A stretch of 64,000 nucleotides of DNA from Lunularia cruciata (GCA_948567375.1 OX419758.1:21457001-21521000), one strand, 5' to 3'. Shown: positions 48,243 to 60,754, counted from the stretch's first letter. The notes: generated from the letters alone by a model not told the origin. Numbers and translations are program-made.

Positions 48243-49904
48243 TTAATCCACACATACCCGAGGCTTACCATTCTTTTTCTTCACAATGACAATTGGAGAC
48301 ACCCATTTTGAATTCTCCACCTCAAAGATAAATCCAGCCTCCTTGAGCTTATCAATCTCCTCCTTCACAACCAAAGATATTGGTGGGCTAATGCAACGTT
48401 GCTTTTGGCGGATTGGTCTTGCATGTGACTCCACCTCTATCTTGTGTTCCTCCAAGGTGACTTCCTTCAAATCCTTGTAACTAAAAGCAAACACATTGAT
48501 GAACTTGCGGAGATCTTTTGCCTTCTTCTTCTTCTTGCTCCTCGTAGAACTCAAACCACCTCTAAGCTCCTTTCTCAAGGTAGGGTTCAAAGCAATCAAT
48601 TGGCCCACTGTGATGTTAGCCTTGTGATTACTAACATTCTCCAACACATTGTAGTTCCATTGTTGCATTGAAATCAAGAAATCCTCCATCCCCAACTTCT
48701 TCCTTGGAGTCTTTGTTGTTGATGGTGTTGAGGTGCGAGTGCTCCTAGTAGACATAGGAGTATCCTTGCTTGAAGTAAATCCTTGAGAAGAGTGAACATC
48801 CTCTGCAAAACGAGCTCTCTTCTTCTTTTGTGCCAAAAGCTCCAAATTAAGACCCTTGGAGTTTGAGCACTCTCCCTTCTCATACTTGCTCTCAACCACA
48901 TCTATGGATGCTATCCCCTTACCTTTGTTGGGATTAGGAGCCACTTGGGTTTCACTACCTCCTTCTTTCCCTCTATTGGCTCCCTCATAACCCCTTCCTC
49001 CATGGTACGTGGAATTTGGGCAATTCCTTTGGATATGGCCTCGTCCACCACAACCAAAACAATTTCTATCATTGAAATGGTTGGCTGGTTGGCCTCCTCT
49101 ATATGGATAGTTTCCATAACTCCTAGGCTCTCTCCCTACATTCTGATCCACCTCTCTATTCTCCCATAGTTGCACCACATTGATCTTGAGATCCGCAAGT
49201 TGTTCTGTGATGGTTTGGAATGGATCTTTTGGTGGAGGTGCAAGAACTGGAGCAACTACTACTTGTGGTGCAACCCTTGTCACCAAAGTATCAGAAGTTC
49301 CACCATACTTGTAGCCTTGAGGAGGATGCACAACCTCCTTCACCACCAAATCACTCTCATCCCCTTCCAAACTCTCCTCCATACGAATTGCAATCTTGAT
49401 AGCTTCAACCTTGGAAGAAGGTTTCTCATATCTCACCTTGCTTCTAATTTGTGGTCTCAACCCTCCCACAAAATTCTTGGTGAGCATGGCTCCTATGCCA
49501 ATCATTGTAGTCTCCACATCATCCCCACCCTTCCTCAACACTATGCGAAATCTGGACTCTAAATTTTGCACTCATTCCACATAGACTCTCACTTTCTCTC
49601 CATCTCCTTGCTTGAGAAATGTAACTTCACTCATAAATCTCTTATAACTCTCATTAGGAAGAAAGTTCTCAATGAGTACTGAAGTCAAAGTCTCCCAAGA
49701 CTCCTCTTCCCCATCTCTACTCTCTCTCTTTTGGTATTCTGACTCATACCATGTAAGTGTTGCATCCTCAAAGAAATCTGGTAATAATGAGGCCCACTCA
49801 TTCTTCCTCCTCTTATTGTTTCCTATGCAAGCTCTCTTGAAGTCTCTCACAAAGGCCTCCACATCTTCTCCATCCTTGCCAAAGAAAACCGGAAGTTTCC
49901 CCAC
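48243..49904 (-). pseudogene. Gag and gag-pol junction of C1, protease deleted
   Basis: Gag (49904-49572, then 49571 onward after a TGA) contains the zinc knuckle CFGCGGRGHIQRNC. At about 48508-48515 the Lys-rich KKKKKAK stretch is joined directly to DLRKFINVFAFSY. In C2 about 245 codons lie between these points, including the protease active site. The junction shows four bases (GATC) not predicted from either side. Confidence 0.75.
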
Positions 49905-50239
49905 CTTAACCTCTCACTATCTTTCTCTTCTCTCAAATTTTAAATTTTCTTTTCTTTTCTTTTCTTTCACTCTATAACTAATAGAGTATATACATGACTA
50001 ACACCATTTGAGAGTAATTCACCCTAGGGAACACAAAAGGTTCAGGTTGCTCCAAGCTTTCTATAGCAACATCAAATCCTAGAGTGCATATTAATCGAAC
50101 TCTCATGGATAGTTTATCCATAAGTTGAAAGATTATCTCCATCACTAATCTTGAGAACTAGCTGATGAAGGTGGTAGTATTTCTGCAGTTGTACTAAGAC
50201 TCTCTCCAAGATCCTTCACCAAAGTCTCCAAAAGTGATT

Positions 50240-50777
50240 TTACTCCACTACACTCATGTCCTTTTGGAAGTCCTTCAACTCCACAAACCTCACACAACTC
50301 CTTGGTCTTAGATCTTCTCCTCCTAATCTTGGTGAAGAAGGTCCAACATGCAAACCCAAGTCAAGTAAGCCTCTCCTTTCCCTCAATCTCTTGCTCTCAA
50401 AGGTCAATGGACATGAACTTGCCTTATGTTCCTTCTCTCCACACAGAAAGCACTTAGACTCACGCTTTCCTCCAAGTGGTGTAGGTTTCTGGATCCTCTC
50501 AACACTCTCTTCAAATTCTATTGTAAACTCTCTTTTCCTCAAATCCACCCCCACAATCACCTCAAACCCTTGAGGAACCTTGCACAATCTCAATTTCCAC
50601 TCTTGATGACCCTCCATGTTCCAAAGATGAATCTAAACACTCAAATATACTCTTTGTTGATCTCAAACTCCTCATGCATGAGATCTCCACTCTGCAGAAT
50701 TGACCCTTCCTCACAATGTCACTCAAATCTCCCAACCAGTATGTCATAGTCCTTTGAAATTTTTCACACTTAATCAC
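50240..50777 (-). pseudogene. 5' leader ORF of C1 with zinc knuckle
   Basis: Two overlapping frames (50777-50562 and 50617-50240) correspond to the 58764-58130 region of C2. The second holds CFLCGEKEHKASSC. A frameshift relative to C2 alters the C-terminus. Confidence 0.55.
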
Positions 50778-51453
50778 AACTCTAGGATATCTCTTCCTGC
50801 AAAATTTCAGATCTTTTCATTGAGCCATTTGGCCTAGACACCTTTCTATTCAGCACACAAATTTCAGATTTGGTCTGAAAACCACCCCCTCACTTCAAAA
50901 ACTCATAACGCCCTGCGAAAAAACGATCTCTCTCTAATTTTTGTGGCAGCAGGTAGGATACAATGCACTGAATTTTCTTGGAAATTTTCAGGACAATTCA
51001 CTAAAAATTGAAGAAATGGCAGACTCTGTACAATTTTCCAGAGAGCATGCAGTTGCAAGAGCACTTTACCCTATCAACTTTCAAAAATTCTAGCCCAATG
51101 CGCATAGTAGTTTTCACAATAATTTCAAGTATGATAATTGAAAGATAACCCAAGCTATCATGTGTAAAAATTTCAAGTCCAGATCTCAAACTTGAGATTT
51201 TGCCCAAAATCACCTTAATCCCCAAAATCTGCAATCCACCTAACACAATCTCTCCAATTCCTCTCATGTGTACAAGATATACAAAATCACCTCAAAGACA
51301 TCATAATGAACTACAGGGTAAACAAATGGATCTTGGTTCTCTAACATAAGTTCAGCCCTCTCCTCTCCTAATGTTCTCTCCAAGTGAGCTCTCATAGCCT
51401 CCTTCTGCCTAATGTAGAATTGAACGCAGAACGTTATCTTGCCTTCTAGAGAG

Positions 51454-52164
51454 GTCCCGGCAACGGAACCAAAAATGTGAGCCTGCATGTCTCTCACTCA
51501 GGATGAACCTCTGATGGCTATTATGGTAGCGCACCATGGACTAAGAAGGCAAGGAACCCCAACTCCATCATACTCCTCCAAGGCTAACACTCCAAGACTC
51601 AAGACATTGCTCACTAGAGAACTCAATGAGAGAGAGATAGTTGCAAATGAAAGGATGATGAGTACCTCCTCACCCCTTGTTTATATACTTATGAAATATT
51701 TACATACCAAAGTTACTGATTACCGTAATAACTCAAGTTACTAGACTAAAAGTCAAGTAAAGTCAAAAAGTAAAAAGGAATATCCATTCACATTGGCATA
51801 TCCCCTAAGCATGTGGTCTTATCTTGACCCAACCACTAAGTCAAGGATTCCTTCACATGGGCTATCCTTGGACTAAAAAAGAATCCAAAACAAAAAGGCT
51901 TGCAGGCCCAAGTTCTCAACTCTTTCCTCAAAGCCAAACACCTAGGAATAATACCAAGTCAACACACTAAAATCCAAAAAAGTGGTGCTCATCTTTTCTA
52001 CTTCCTCTAAAGTAAAGTCCCCTATATCTTAGATATGACCAAGTTTAGCTAACCATGACTAATATAGAACCATCCTTTATCTCTGTATAAATAATATCTC
52101 TTAAGTACTTGTAATACCAAGCTAAATATCACAATACCACACACATGCACAAATGGGTGTTACA
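51454..52164 (-). repeat. 5' LTR (51476-52164) and PBS of C1
   Basis: 689-bp LTR. Just inside it on the minus strand is TGGTTCCGTTGCCGGGAC, a primer-binding-site candidate close to the tRNA-Asp-type PBS common in plant gypsy elements (two differences near its start). Confidence 0.8.
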
Positions 52165-52349
52165 GGTCCGTGGTGGTGTTCTTGGATGATATCTTAATCT
52201 ATAGCAAGACAGAGGCAAAACATGTGAATCATGTGCGAGAAGTCTTAAGACAACTACGACAATGGAAATTTTACTACAAGAAGTCAAAGTGTGCCTTTTG
52301 GCAAAAGGAAGTTACCTTCTTGGGTCATAAGATCTCATCAGGGGGGGTC
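52165..52349 (+). pseudogene. Reverse transcriptase fragment of family D (upstream part of D1)
   Basis: This reads VVVFLDDILIYSKTEAKHVN then LRQLRQWKFYYKKSKC and VTFLGHKISSGG, the C-terminal palm/thumb of a chromovirus RT with the FLDD catalytic box. The frame continues on the far side of C2 at 60134 (KMEEEKIKAITDWPAPKN), so C2 inserted within this gene. To the left D1 is cut off abruptly by C1. Confidence 0.8.
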
Positions 52350-53028
52350 TGTGAGCCGGCCTGTCTCTCACTCAGGATGAACCTCTGATGGCTATTATGT
52401 AGCGCACCATGGACTAAGAAGGCAAGGAACCCCAACTCCATCATACTCCTCCAAGGCTAACACTCCAAGACTCAAGACATTGCTCACTAGAGAACTCAAT
52501 GAGAGAGAGATAGTTGCAAATGAAAGGATGATGAGTACCTCCTCACTCCTTGTTTATATACTTGTGAAATAGTTACGTACCAAAGTTACTAATTACCGTA
52601 GTAACTCAAGTTACTAGACTAAAAGTCAAAAAAAGTAGAAAGGAATATCCATTCACATGGGCATATTCCCCTTATCTTGACCCAACCACTAAAGCAAGGA
52701 TTCCTTCACATGGGCTATCCTTGGACTAAAGAAGAATCCAAAACAAAAAGGCTTGCGGGCCCAAGAGTTCTCAACTCTTTCCCCAAAGCCAAACACCTAG
52801 GAATAATACCAAGTCAACACACTAAAATCCAAAATAGTGGTGCTCATCTTTTCTACTTCCTCTAAAGTAAGGTCCCATCTATCTTAGCTATGACTAACTT
52901 TAGCTAACCATGACTAATATAGAACCATCCTTTATCTCTATATAAATAATATCTCTTAAGTATTTGTAATACCAAGCTAAATATCACAATACCACACACA
53001 TGCACAAATGGGTGTTACATTTACCCCC
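52350..53028 (-). repeat. 3' LTR (52350-53019) and polypurine tract of C2
   Basis: On the minus strand GGGGGTAAA (53028-53020) precedes TGTAACACCC, the LTR start. The LTR ends GGCTCACA. Confidence 0.85.
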
Positions 53029-53067
53029 GGACTAAGTTTTCACTTTGTCCTCAAAGTGAAGGCCTCT

Positions 53068-56000
53068 CTACCTTCTATGGTACATCTTCAACTTATCATG
53101 GTTAATCCTATCAAAGTGTCTTCCTCCCAACTCCTTGAGATCATAAGTGTAATTTCCCCACACCTTCTCTACTATGAAAGGTCCAAAGTACTTAGGCAAA
53201 AACTTCTTTTGTACTCTCTTGAATCGAATGGAATCAAACAACATTACCCAATCACCTTCTTTGAAAGGCTCCACCTTCTTCTTGCCTTGCCTCTTGTCAT
53301 AGCTCTCCTTTTGTTTCCTTTGGGCTTGCTCCACTCGAACCATAGCAACTGCTCTTGCCTCTTCCAACTCCATGAGTTGATCCTTCCTTGACTTCTCTGC
53401 ATCACTTCCTTGTGCTTTCTTCAATCTCCTATGAATGCTTTGGAAGGTAGGAAGCTCAAAGTGAATAGGTAAGGTAGACTCAATACCATACACCAATTGG
53501 AATGGAGAATATCCAGTGGAAGTCTTCATGGTTGTCCTATACTCCCACAAAACTGCATGAATCCTCTTGTCCCAATGATGTTTAGCCCCCTCCATTTCTG
53601 CATCTTTGGCCAACATCATGCACAAGGTCTGATTGGTTCTCTCTGCCAAGCCATTGGAATTTGGCTTATAGGATGTAGTTACTCTATGTGTGATAGAGAA
53701 ATGTCGTAGCATGGCTGTAGTAATGCTTCCTGTAAACTCTCCTCCTCTATCAAAAACCAACTCCAAAGGGCATCCAAACCTAGTGATAATGCGTTCATAA
53801 AGAAATCTACCCACTTCATCTTCATTCTTGTCCCTCAATGGTCTAGCCTCAACCCACTTGGTAAGGTAATCAGTAACTACCACAATGTACCGATTGTTCC
53901 TTGGGGTTCTATTGAGAGGTCCTACAAAATCAATTCCCCACTTCTCAAAGGGTCCTAGCAATGGAATTGATCTAAGTGGTGGAGTGGATGTAGACTTTCT
54001 AGCAAAAGCTTGACAAACATGACAAGTTTTGCAATAATCAAGACAATCCTTGAAAATCCCTCTCCAATGGTAACCTACATCTAGAATCTTGAAAGCAGTC
54101 ACCTTTCCTGCAAAGTGTCCTCCACATACTAAACCTTCATGAAACTCTTTTATGAGTAGGATAGACTCTTCCTTACCCACTGCTCTTCGAAGTAGACCAT
54201 CTGCTCCTTGGTGAAAAAGAATATCATCCACCATTGTGTAAGGTCTAGATCTTGCTGCAAGGGCCTTCCTCTCCCTAGCATGCATCCCTTCTGGATAGTT
54301 ACCTCTTGTCACAAAATCCACAATCTCCTTGTACTCCATTGGAACCTCTTGAGTGACTGAGATTGTCATGAGCTCCTCATCCGGGAAGGAATCATCTACT
54401 GGCTCATCTCCATCATGATCATAGGCTCTAGATAACAAATCAGCATTTGCATGTTTCTTTCCTGGCCTATCCTCAATTGTGTAGTCATACTCAGACAAGA
54501 GAATCATCTACCTTGCTAGTCTCCCTTCAACATTAGGCTTGTTGAAGATGTACTTCAAAGCCTTGTGATCCGTGACAATTGTGGCTTTCCCTCCAATCAA
54601 GTAGTGTCTAAACTTCTTGAGACCAAAGATCACTGCCAACCCTTCTCTCTCTGTGACAGAGTAGTTTTTCTCTGCTGAAACCATCTGCCTACTAGCATAA
54701 GCTATTGGATGATCATGCCCATCTTGGTCTAATTGACTAAGAGTGCATCCTATAGCTACATTAGAAGCATCAGTGTAGAGGATGAAAGGCTTACTCCAAT
54801 CAGGTTTAGCAAGAATTGGAGCTACAACAAGGGATTGCTTGAGCTCCTCAAAAGCTTTGAGAGCCTCCTTGTCTTCCAAAATCACCATGTAATCTACACC
54901 CTTCTTCATGTAGATGGTCAATGCATAAGCCTTGTTGGAAAATGAGAAGATGAACCTCCTATAGTACCCAACCATTCCCAAGAATTGGCGTAACTTTGTC
55001 AAGCTTGAAGGGAATGGAAGGTCTGAGATTTTCCTCACCTTCTCAGGATCAACTGCTATTCCATCCTTGGAGATGATGTGCCCCAAAAGTAGACCTTCTT
55101 CACATCCAAAAATGCACTTCTCTGGGTTGAGTGATGCATTTGCCTCATCCAAGCGTTGCAAGACTTTGATTAGGTGCTCAAAGTGCTCCTCCTTGCTCCC
55201 ATAGACACAAAAGTCATCAATGAAATCTCTCACAAATTTCCCAATGAAAGGTTCAAATACCTTGTTCATGAACCGTTGGAATGTGGCTGGAGCATTGCAA
55301 AGCCCAAAAGGCATGACCTTGAAAGCGTAAGTTCCCCAAGGTGTGGTGAATGTGGTGAGTTGTTGATGCTCTGGTGCAATCTTGATTTGGTTATATCCAC
55401 TATAACCATCTCCAAAACTGTACCTCTCATGACCTGCAACCTCCTCCAAGATCTCATCAATGAATGGCAATGGGTAGTAGTCCTTCTTGGTAACAGCATT
55501 GAGCTTCTTGTAATCCACACATACCCGAAGCTTGCCATTCTTTTTCTTCACAATGACAATTGGAGACACCCATTCTGAATTCTCCACCTCAAAGATAAAT
55601 CCAGCCTCCTTGAGCTTATCAATCTCCTCCTTCACAACCAAAGATATTGGTGGGCTAATGCGACGTTGCTTTTGGCGGATTGGTCTTGCATGTGACTCCA
55701 CCTCTATCTTGTGCTCCTCCAAGGTGACTTCCTTCAAATCCTTGTAACTAAAAGCAAACACATGGATGAACTTGCGGAAAATCTCCTCAAATCTCACCTT
55801 CTCCTCCTTGGTAACATTTGGGCCATACTTGAGGGTAGATAACCTTCTCTCTACCTCCTCAAGTGTCAATGGTGATTTATCTGGGTCCTTCAAAACCTCT
55901 GGCTTAGGTGCAAAATCCATAGCACACAAAGGATACACATCTGAATCAGATTCAGATTCATCCTCCTCCGTGGAAGTCTCCTCTTCCATGCTTGTGTCCA

Positions 56001-57894
56001 CACCTGAAGCTCCTCCTTCAGAATCAGATTCCCAATAATCAGAAGATGGGGTATCTGAATGTGAAGTGTTGGTGGTGTTAGTCACAGGAACAGTGACTCT
56101 ATGGTTTGATGGCCCAATCCTTAAGTACCCTTTGTGCCATCGATCAGTTGTGCGTGCTGCTCTCAACCATGGCCTCCCAAGAAGTAAGTCATAGCTTGAA
56201 TCCTTCAAGACTTGGAAAGTCATGAGATTTTGAACTCCCATAACTGAAACTACCACCTTATCCATCACTCCTACTGGTCGAACTTGTTGCTTGTTTGCCA
56301 TGCTCACCACAAATGTTGAAGCTCTTGAGGGTATCATACCCAACTTCTTCATCAACCTTTCTGACATGGCATTCACTGCTGATCCTCCATCAACCAATGC
56401 ATCCTTGATGTTGTGACCATTCACTCTCACATCAATCTTGGAGGCATATTCACAAGCTTCCCATGGTGCTGGCTTGGCATCCACCACCCCCATTGATACT
56501 GGAACTTTTGCCTTCTTCTTCTTTTTGCTCCTTGTAGAACTCAAACCACCTCTAAGCTCCTTTCTCAAGGTAGGGTTCAAAGCAATTAATTGGCCCACTG
56601 TGATGTTAGCCTTGTGACTACCAACATCCTCCAACACATTGTAGTTCCATTGTTGCTTTGAGATCAAGAAGTCCTCCATCCCCAACTTCTTCCTTGGAGT
56701 CTTTGTTGTTGATGGTGTTGAGGTGCGAGTGCTCCTAGTAGACATAGGAGTATCCTTGCTTGAAGTAAATCCTTGAGAAGAGTGAACATCCTCTGCAAAA
56801 CGAGCTCTCTTCTTCTCTTGTGCCAAAAGCTCCAAATTAAGACCCTTGGAGTTTGAGCACTCTCCTTTCTCATACTTGCTCTCAACCACATCTATGGATG
56901 CTATCCCCTTACCTTTGTTGGGATTAGGAGCCACTTGGGTTTCACTACCTCCCTCTTTCCCTCTATTGGCTCCCTCATAACCCCTTCCTCCATGGTAAGT
57001 GGAATTTGGGCAATTCCTTTGGATATGGCCTCTTCCTCCACAACCAAAACAATTTCTATCATTGAAATTGTTGGCTGGTTGGCCTCCTCTATATGGATAG
57101 TTTCCATAACTCCTAGGTCCTCTCCCTACATTCTGATCCACCTCTCTCTTCTCCCATAGTTGCACCACATTGATCTTGAGATCCGCAAGTTGTTCTGTGA
57201 TGGTTTGGAGTGGATCTTTTGGTGGAGGTGCAAGAATTGGAGCAACTACTACTTGTGGTGCAACCCTTGTCACCAAAGTATCAGAAGTTCCACCATACTT
57301 GTAGCCTTGAGGAGGATGCACAACCTCCTTCACCACCAAATCACTCTCATCCCCTTCCAAACTCTCCTCCATACGAATTGCGATCTTGATAGCTTCAACC
57401 TTGGAAGAAGGTTTCTCATATCTCACCTTGCTTCTAATTTGTGGTCTCAACCCTCCCACAAAATTCTTGGTGAGCATGGCCCCTATGCCAATCATTGTAG
57501 TCTCCACATCATCCCCACCCTTCCTCAACTCTATGCGAAATCTGGACTCCAACTTTTCCACTCTTTCCACATAGACCCTCACTTTCTCTCCATCTCCTTG
57601 CTTGAGAAATGTAACCTCACTCATCAATCTCTCATAACTCTCATCAGGAAGAAAGTTCTCAATGAGTGCTGAAGTCAAAGTCTCCCAAGACTCCTCTTCC
57701 CCCTCTCTCCTCTCTCTCTTTTGGTATTCTGACTCATACCATGTAAGTGCTGCATCCTCAAAGAAATCTGGTAATAATGAGGCCCACTCATTCTTCCTCC
57801 TCTCATTGTTTCCTATGCAAGCTCTCTTGAAGTCTCTCACAAAGGCCTCCACATCTTCTCCATCCTTGCCAAAGAAAACCGGAAGTTTCCCCAT
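53068..57894 (-). CDS. Gag-pol polyprotein of C2, one nonsense codon
   Basis: A 1,608-codon frame starting MGKLPVFFGKDGED. Approximate residues: gag 1-300 with zinc knuckle CFGCGGRGHIQRNC (282-295); aspartic protease 485-580 with active site ALVDGGSAVN (D502); reverse transcriptase 750-940 with FIDD (891-894); RNase H 1036-1125 (LYTDAS); integrase from about 1245 with H/H and CKTCHVC zinc site, GIDFVGP, FDRGGEF and LAERTNQ for the D-D-E triad, ending with a GPY/F-like KYFGPFIVEKVW module. The only break is TAG at 54508-54510, at a position read as Trp in C1 (AKWMILLSEY); a single G-to-A change on the coding strand explains it. Gag and pol share one frame, as in many plant gypsy elements. It makes the virus-like particle and the enzymes for copying and insertion. 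Confidence 0.85.
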
Positions 57895-58129
57895 CTTAAC
57901 CCCTCACTATCTTTCTTTTCTCTCAATTTTTTTTTTCTCTTTTCTTTTCTCTCACTCTATTACTAATAGAGTATATACATGACTAACACCATCTGAGAAT
58001 AATCCACTCTAGGGAACACAAAAGGTTCAGGTTGCTCCAAGATTTCTATAGCAACATCAAATCCTAGAGTGCATATTAATCTAACTCTCATGGATAGTTT
58101 ATCCATAAGTTGAAAGATTATCTCCATCA

Positions 58130-58764
58130 CTAATCTTGAGAACTAGCTGATGAAGGTGGTAGTATTTCTGTAGCTGTACTAAGACTCTCTCCAAGATCCT
58201 TCACCAAAGTTTCCAAAAGTGCTTTTACTCCACTACACTCATGTCCTTTTGGAAGTCCTTCAACTCCACAAACCTCACACAACTCCTTGGTCTTAGATCT
58301 TCTCCCTCCCAATCTTGGTGAAGAAGGTCCAACATGCAAACCCAAGTCAAGTAAACCTCTCCTTTCCCTCAATCTCTTGCTCTCAAAGGTTAATGGACAT
58401 GAACTTGCCTTATGTCCCTTCTCTCCACATAGAAAGCACTTAGACTCACTCTTTCCTCCAAGTGGTGTAGGTTTTTGGATCCTCTCAACACTCTCTTCAA
58501 ATTCTATTGTAAACTCTCTTTTCCTCAAATCCACCCCTACAATCACCTCAAACCCTTGGGGAACCTTGCATAATCTCAATTTCCACTCTTGATGACCCTC
58601 CATGTTCCCAAAGATGAATCTAAACACTCAAACATGCTTTTTGTTGATCTCAAACTTCTCATGCATGAGATCTCCACTCTGCAGAATTGACCCTTCCTCA
58701 CAATGTCACTCAAATCTCTCAACCAGTATGTCACAGTCCTCTGAAATTTTCCACACTTGATCAC
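58130..58764 (-). CDS. 5' leader ORF of family C with CCHC zinc knuckle
   Basis: Between the 5' LTR and gag lies an ORF at 58627-58130 (165 codons) with KLRLCKVPQGFEVIVGVDLR, CFLCGEKGHKASSC and a second Cys/His cluster (CEVCGVEGLPKGHEC). An upstream frame at 58764-58576 (MIKCGKFQRTVTYWLRDLSD) overlaps it and may be its former N-terminus joined by a frameshift. Both pieces are conserved in C1, which suggests real coding content. A second nucleic-acid-binding protein separate from gag would be unusual; the function is unknown. Confidence 0.5.
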
Positions 58765-59441
58765 AACTCTAGGGCGTCCCTCCCTGCAAAATTTTAGATC
58801 TTTTCATCGAGCCATTTGGCCTAGACACCTTTCTATTCAGCACCCATATTTCAGATTTGGTCTGAAAACCACCCCCCTCACTTCAAAAACTCATAACGCC
58901 CTGCGCAAAAACGATCTCTCTCTAATTTTTGTGGCAGCAGGTAGGATACAATGCACTGAATTTTCTTGGAAATTTTCAGGACAATTCACTAAAAATTGAA
59001 GAAATGGCAGACTCTGTACAATTTTCCAGAGAGCATGCAGTTGCGGGAGCACTTTACCCTATCAACTTTCAAAAATTCTAGCCCAGTGCGCATAGAAGCT
59101 CTCTCAATAATTTCAAGTGTGCTAACTGAAAGATAACCCAAGCTATCATGTGTAGAAATCTCGAGTCCAGATCTCAAACTTGAGATTTTGCCCAAAATCA
59201 CCTTAATCCCCAAAATCTGCAATCCACCTCACACAATCTCTCCAATTCCTCTCATGTGTACAAGATGTACAAAATCACCTCAAAGACATCATAATGAACT
59301 ACAGGGTATACAAATGGATCTTGGTTCTCTAACATAAGTTCAGCCCTCTCCTCTCCTAATGTTCTCTCCAAGTGAGCTCTCATAGCCTCCTTCTGCCTAA
59401 TGTAGAATTGGACGCGGAACATTATCTTGCCTTCTAGAGAG

Positions 59442-60133
59442 GTCCCGGCAACGGAACCAAAAATGTGAGCCGGCCTGTCTCTCACTCAGGATGAACCTCT
59501 GATGGCTTTTATGTAGCGCACCATGGACTAAGAAGGCAAGGAACCCCAACTCCATCATACTCCTCCAAGGCTAACACTCCAAGACTCAAGACATTGCTCA
59601 CTAGAGAACTCAATGAGAGAGAGATAGTTGCAAATGAAAGGATGATGAGTACCTCCTCACTCCTTGTTTATATACTTGTGAAATAGTTACGTACCAAAGT
59701 TACTAATTACCGTAGTAACTCAAGTTACTAGACTAAAAGTCAAAAAAAGTAGAAAGGAATATCCATTCACATGGGCATATTCCCCTTATCTTGACCCAAC
59801 CACTAAAGCAAGGATTCCTTCACATGGGCTATCCTTGGACTAAAGAAGAATCCAAAACAAAAAGGCTTGCGGGCCCAAGAGTTCTCAACTCTTTCCCCAA
59901 AGCCAAACACCTAGGAATAATACCAAGTCAACACACTAAAATCCAAAATAGTGGTGCTCATCTTTTCTACTTCCTCTAAAGTAAGGTCCCATCTATCTTA
60001 GCTATGACTAACTTTAGCTAACCATGACTAATATAGAACCATCCTTTATCTCTATATAAATAATATCTCTTAAGTATTTGTAATACCAAGCTAAATATCA
60101 CAATACCACACACATGCACAAATGGGTGTTACA
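59442..60133 (-). repeat. 5' LTR (59464-60133) and PBS (59442-59459) of C2
   Basis: The minus-strand LTR starts TGTAACACCC and ends CTCACA, followed by TTTT and the PBS candidate TGGTTCCGTTGCCGGGAC. Confidence 0.85.
59667..59674 (-). promoter_or_regulatory. TATA box in the C2 5' LTR
   Basis: TATATAAA on the minus strand, inside the LTR about 200 bp before its 3' end. The position fits the element's RNA polymerase II promoter. Confidence 0.5.
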
Positions 60134-60337
60134 GGTCAAGATGGAAGAAGAGAAGATCAAGGCCATTACTGATTGGCCTGCCCCAAAGAATGCTACAGAA
60201 GTACGAGCATTCAATAGATTGGCCAGTTTTTATTGACGATTCATCCACTATTATGCTCATGTGGCTGCACCATGATTGACCTCTTGGGAAAGAACTCAAG
60301 CTTCTAGTGGACCACCAAGCATGAAGAAGCATTCCAG

Positions 60338-60754
60338 ATGTTAAAGCATATGGTGTCTTCAAGACCCATTCTTCAACCATATGATCCTCAACTACCTTGT
60401 GTGGTTGATTTTGATGCTTCTAACTTTGCAATTGGAGTTGTGTTGCAACAAGAATTTCCAGATGGACTACATCCTATTGCCTTTGTGTCTCACCGACTAA
60501 ATACAGCTGAAAGAAATTACTTTGCTCAATATTGAGAACAACTTGAAATGATATATGCCACCAAGGTATGGAGGCATTATCTCTTGGGGAAACAAGTGAT
60601 CATGCAAACTGATCACAAGCCATTGTTGCAGACCTTACACTTGAAGCACATGAAGAGTCGGTATCATCAATGGGAAGAGCAACTCCACTTGTTTGACATC
60701 AAACTTGAGTACAAACCAGGTTGGTTCCATGTCATCCTTGATGCTCTATCATGA
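60338..60754 (+). pseudogene. RNase H of D1
   Basis: VDFDASNFAIGVVLQQEF, HPIAFVSHRLNTAERNY, a stop, YATKVWRHYLLGKQVIMQTD then HKPLLQTL. The DFDAS catalytic start and the TDHKPL motif are readable. Two in-frame stops make it inactive. Confidence 0.75.

Larger units (their letters stand above)
43139..52164 (-). mobile_element. Ty3/gypsy family C, copy C1 (older, defective)
   Basis: 3' LTR 43139-43830 and 5' LTR 51476-52164, with PBS at 51454-51471. From right to left: small 5' ORF (50777-50240), gag (49904 to about 48510), RT (48203-47720), RNase H (47708-47320 and 45412-45110) and integrase (45096-43879). Compared with C2 it lacks about 730-760 bp covering the protease region, carries a 1.9-kb solo LTR inside RNase H, and has several stops and frameshifts. 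The left flank is family B DNA and the right flank family D DNA, without a matching target duplication. Confidence 0.85.
52350..60133 (-). mobile_element. Ty3/gypsy family C, copy C2 (young, nearly intact)
   Basis: LTRs 52350-53019 and 59464-60133 are both 670 bp and look almost identical (one difference noticed). The host gene of family D is split exactly here with GGTC at 52346-52349 and 60134-60137, a 4-bp target duplication (a fifth base does not match). PBS at 59442-59459, polypurine tract at 53020-53028, 5' leader ORF 58627-58130, and a single gag-pol frame 57894-53068 with one nonsense codon. No chromodomain is seen after the integrase. Confidence 0.9.

Noticed and set aside
53068-57672. 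Many plus-strand open frames across the family C elements
   Set aside because: They are shadows of the minus-strand gag-pol and reflect its codon composition.
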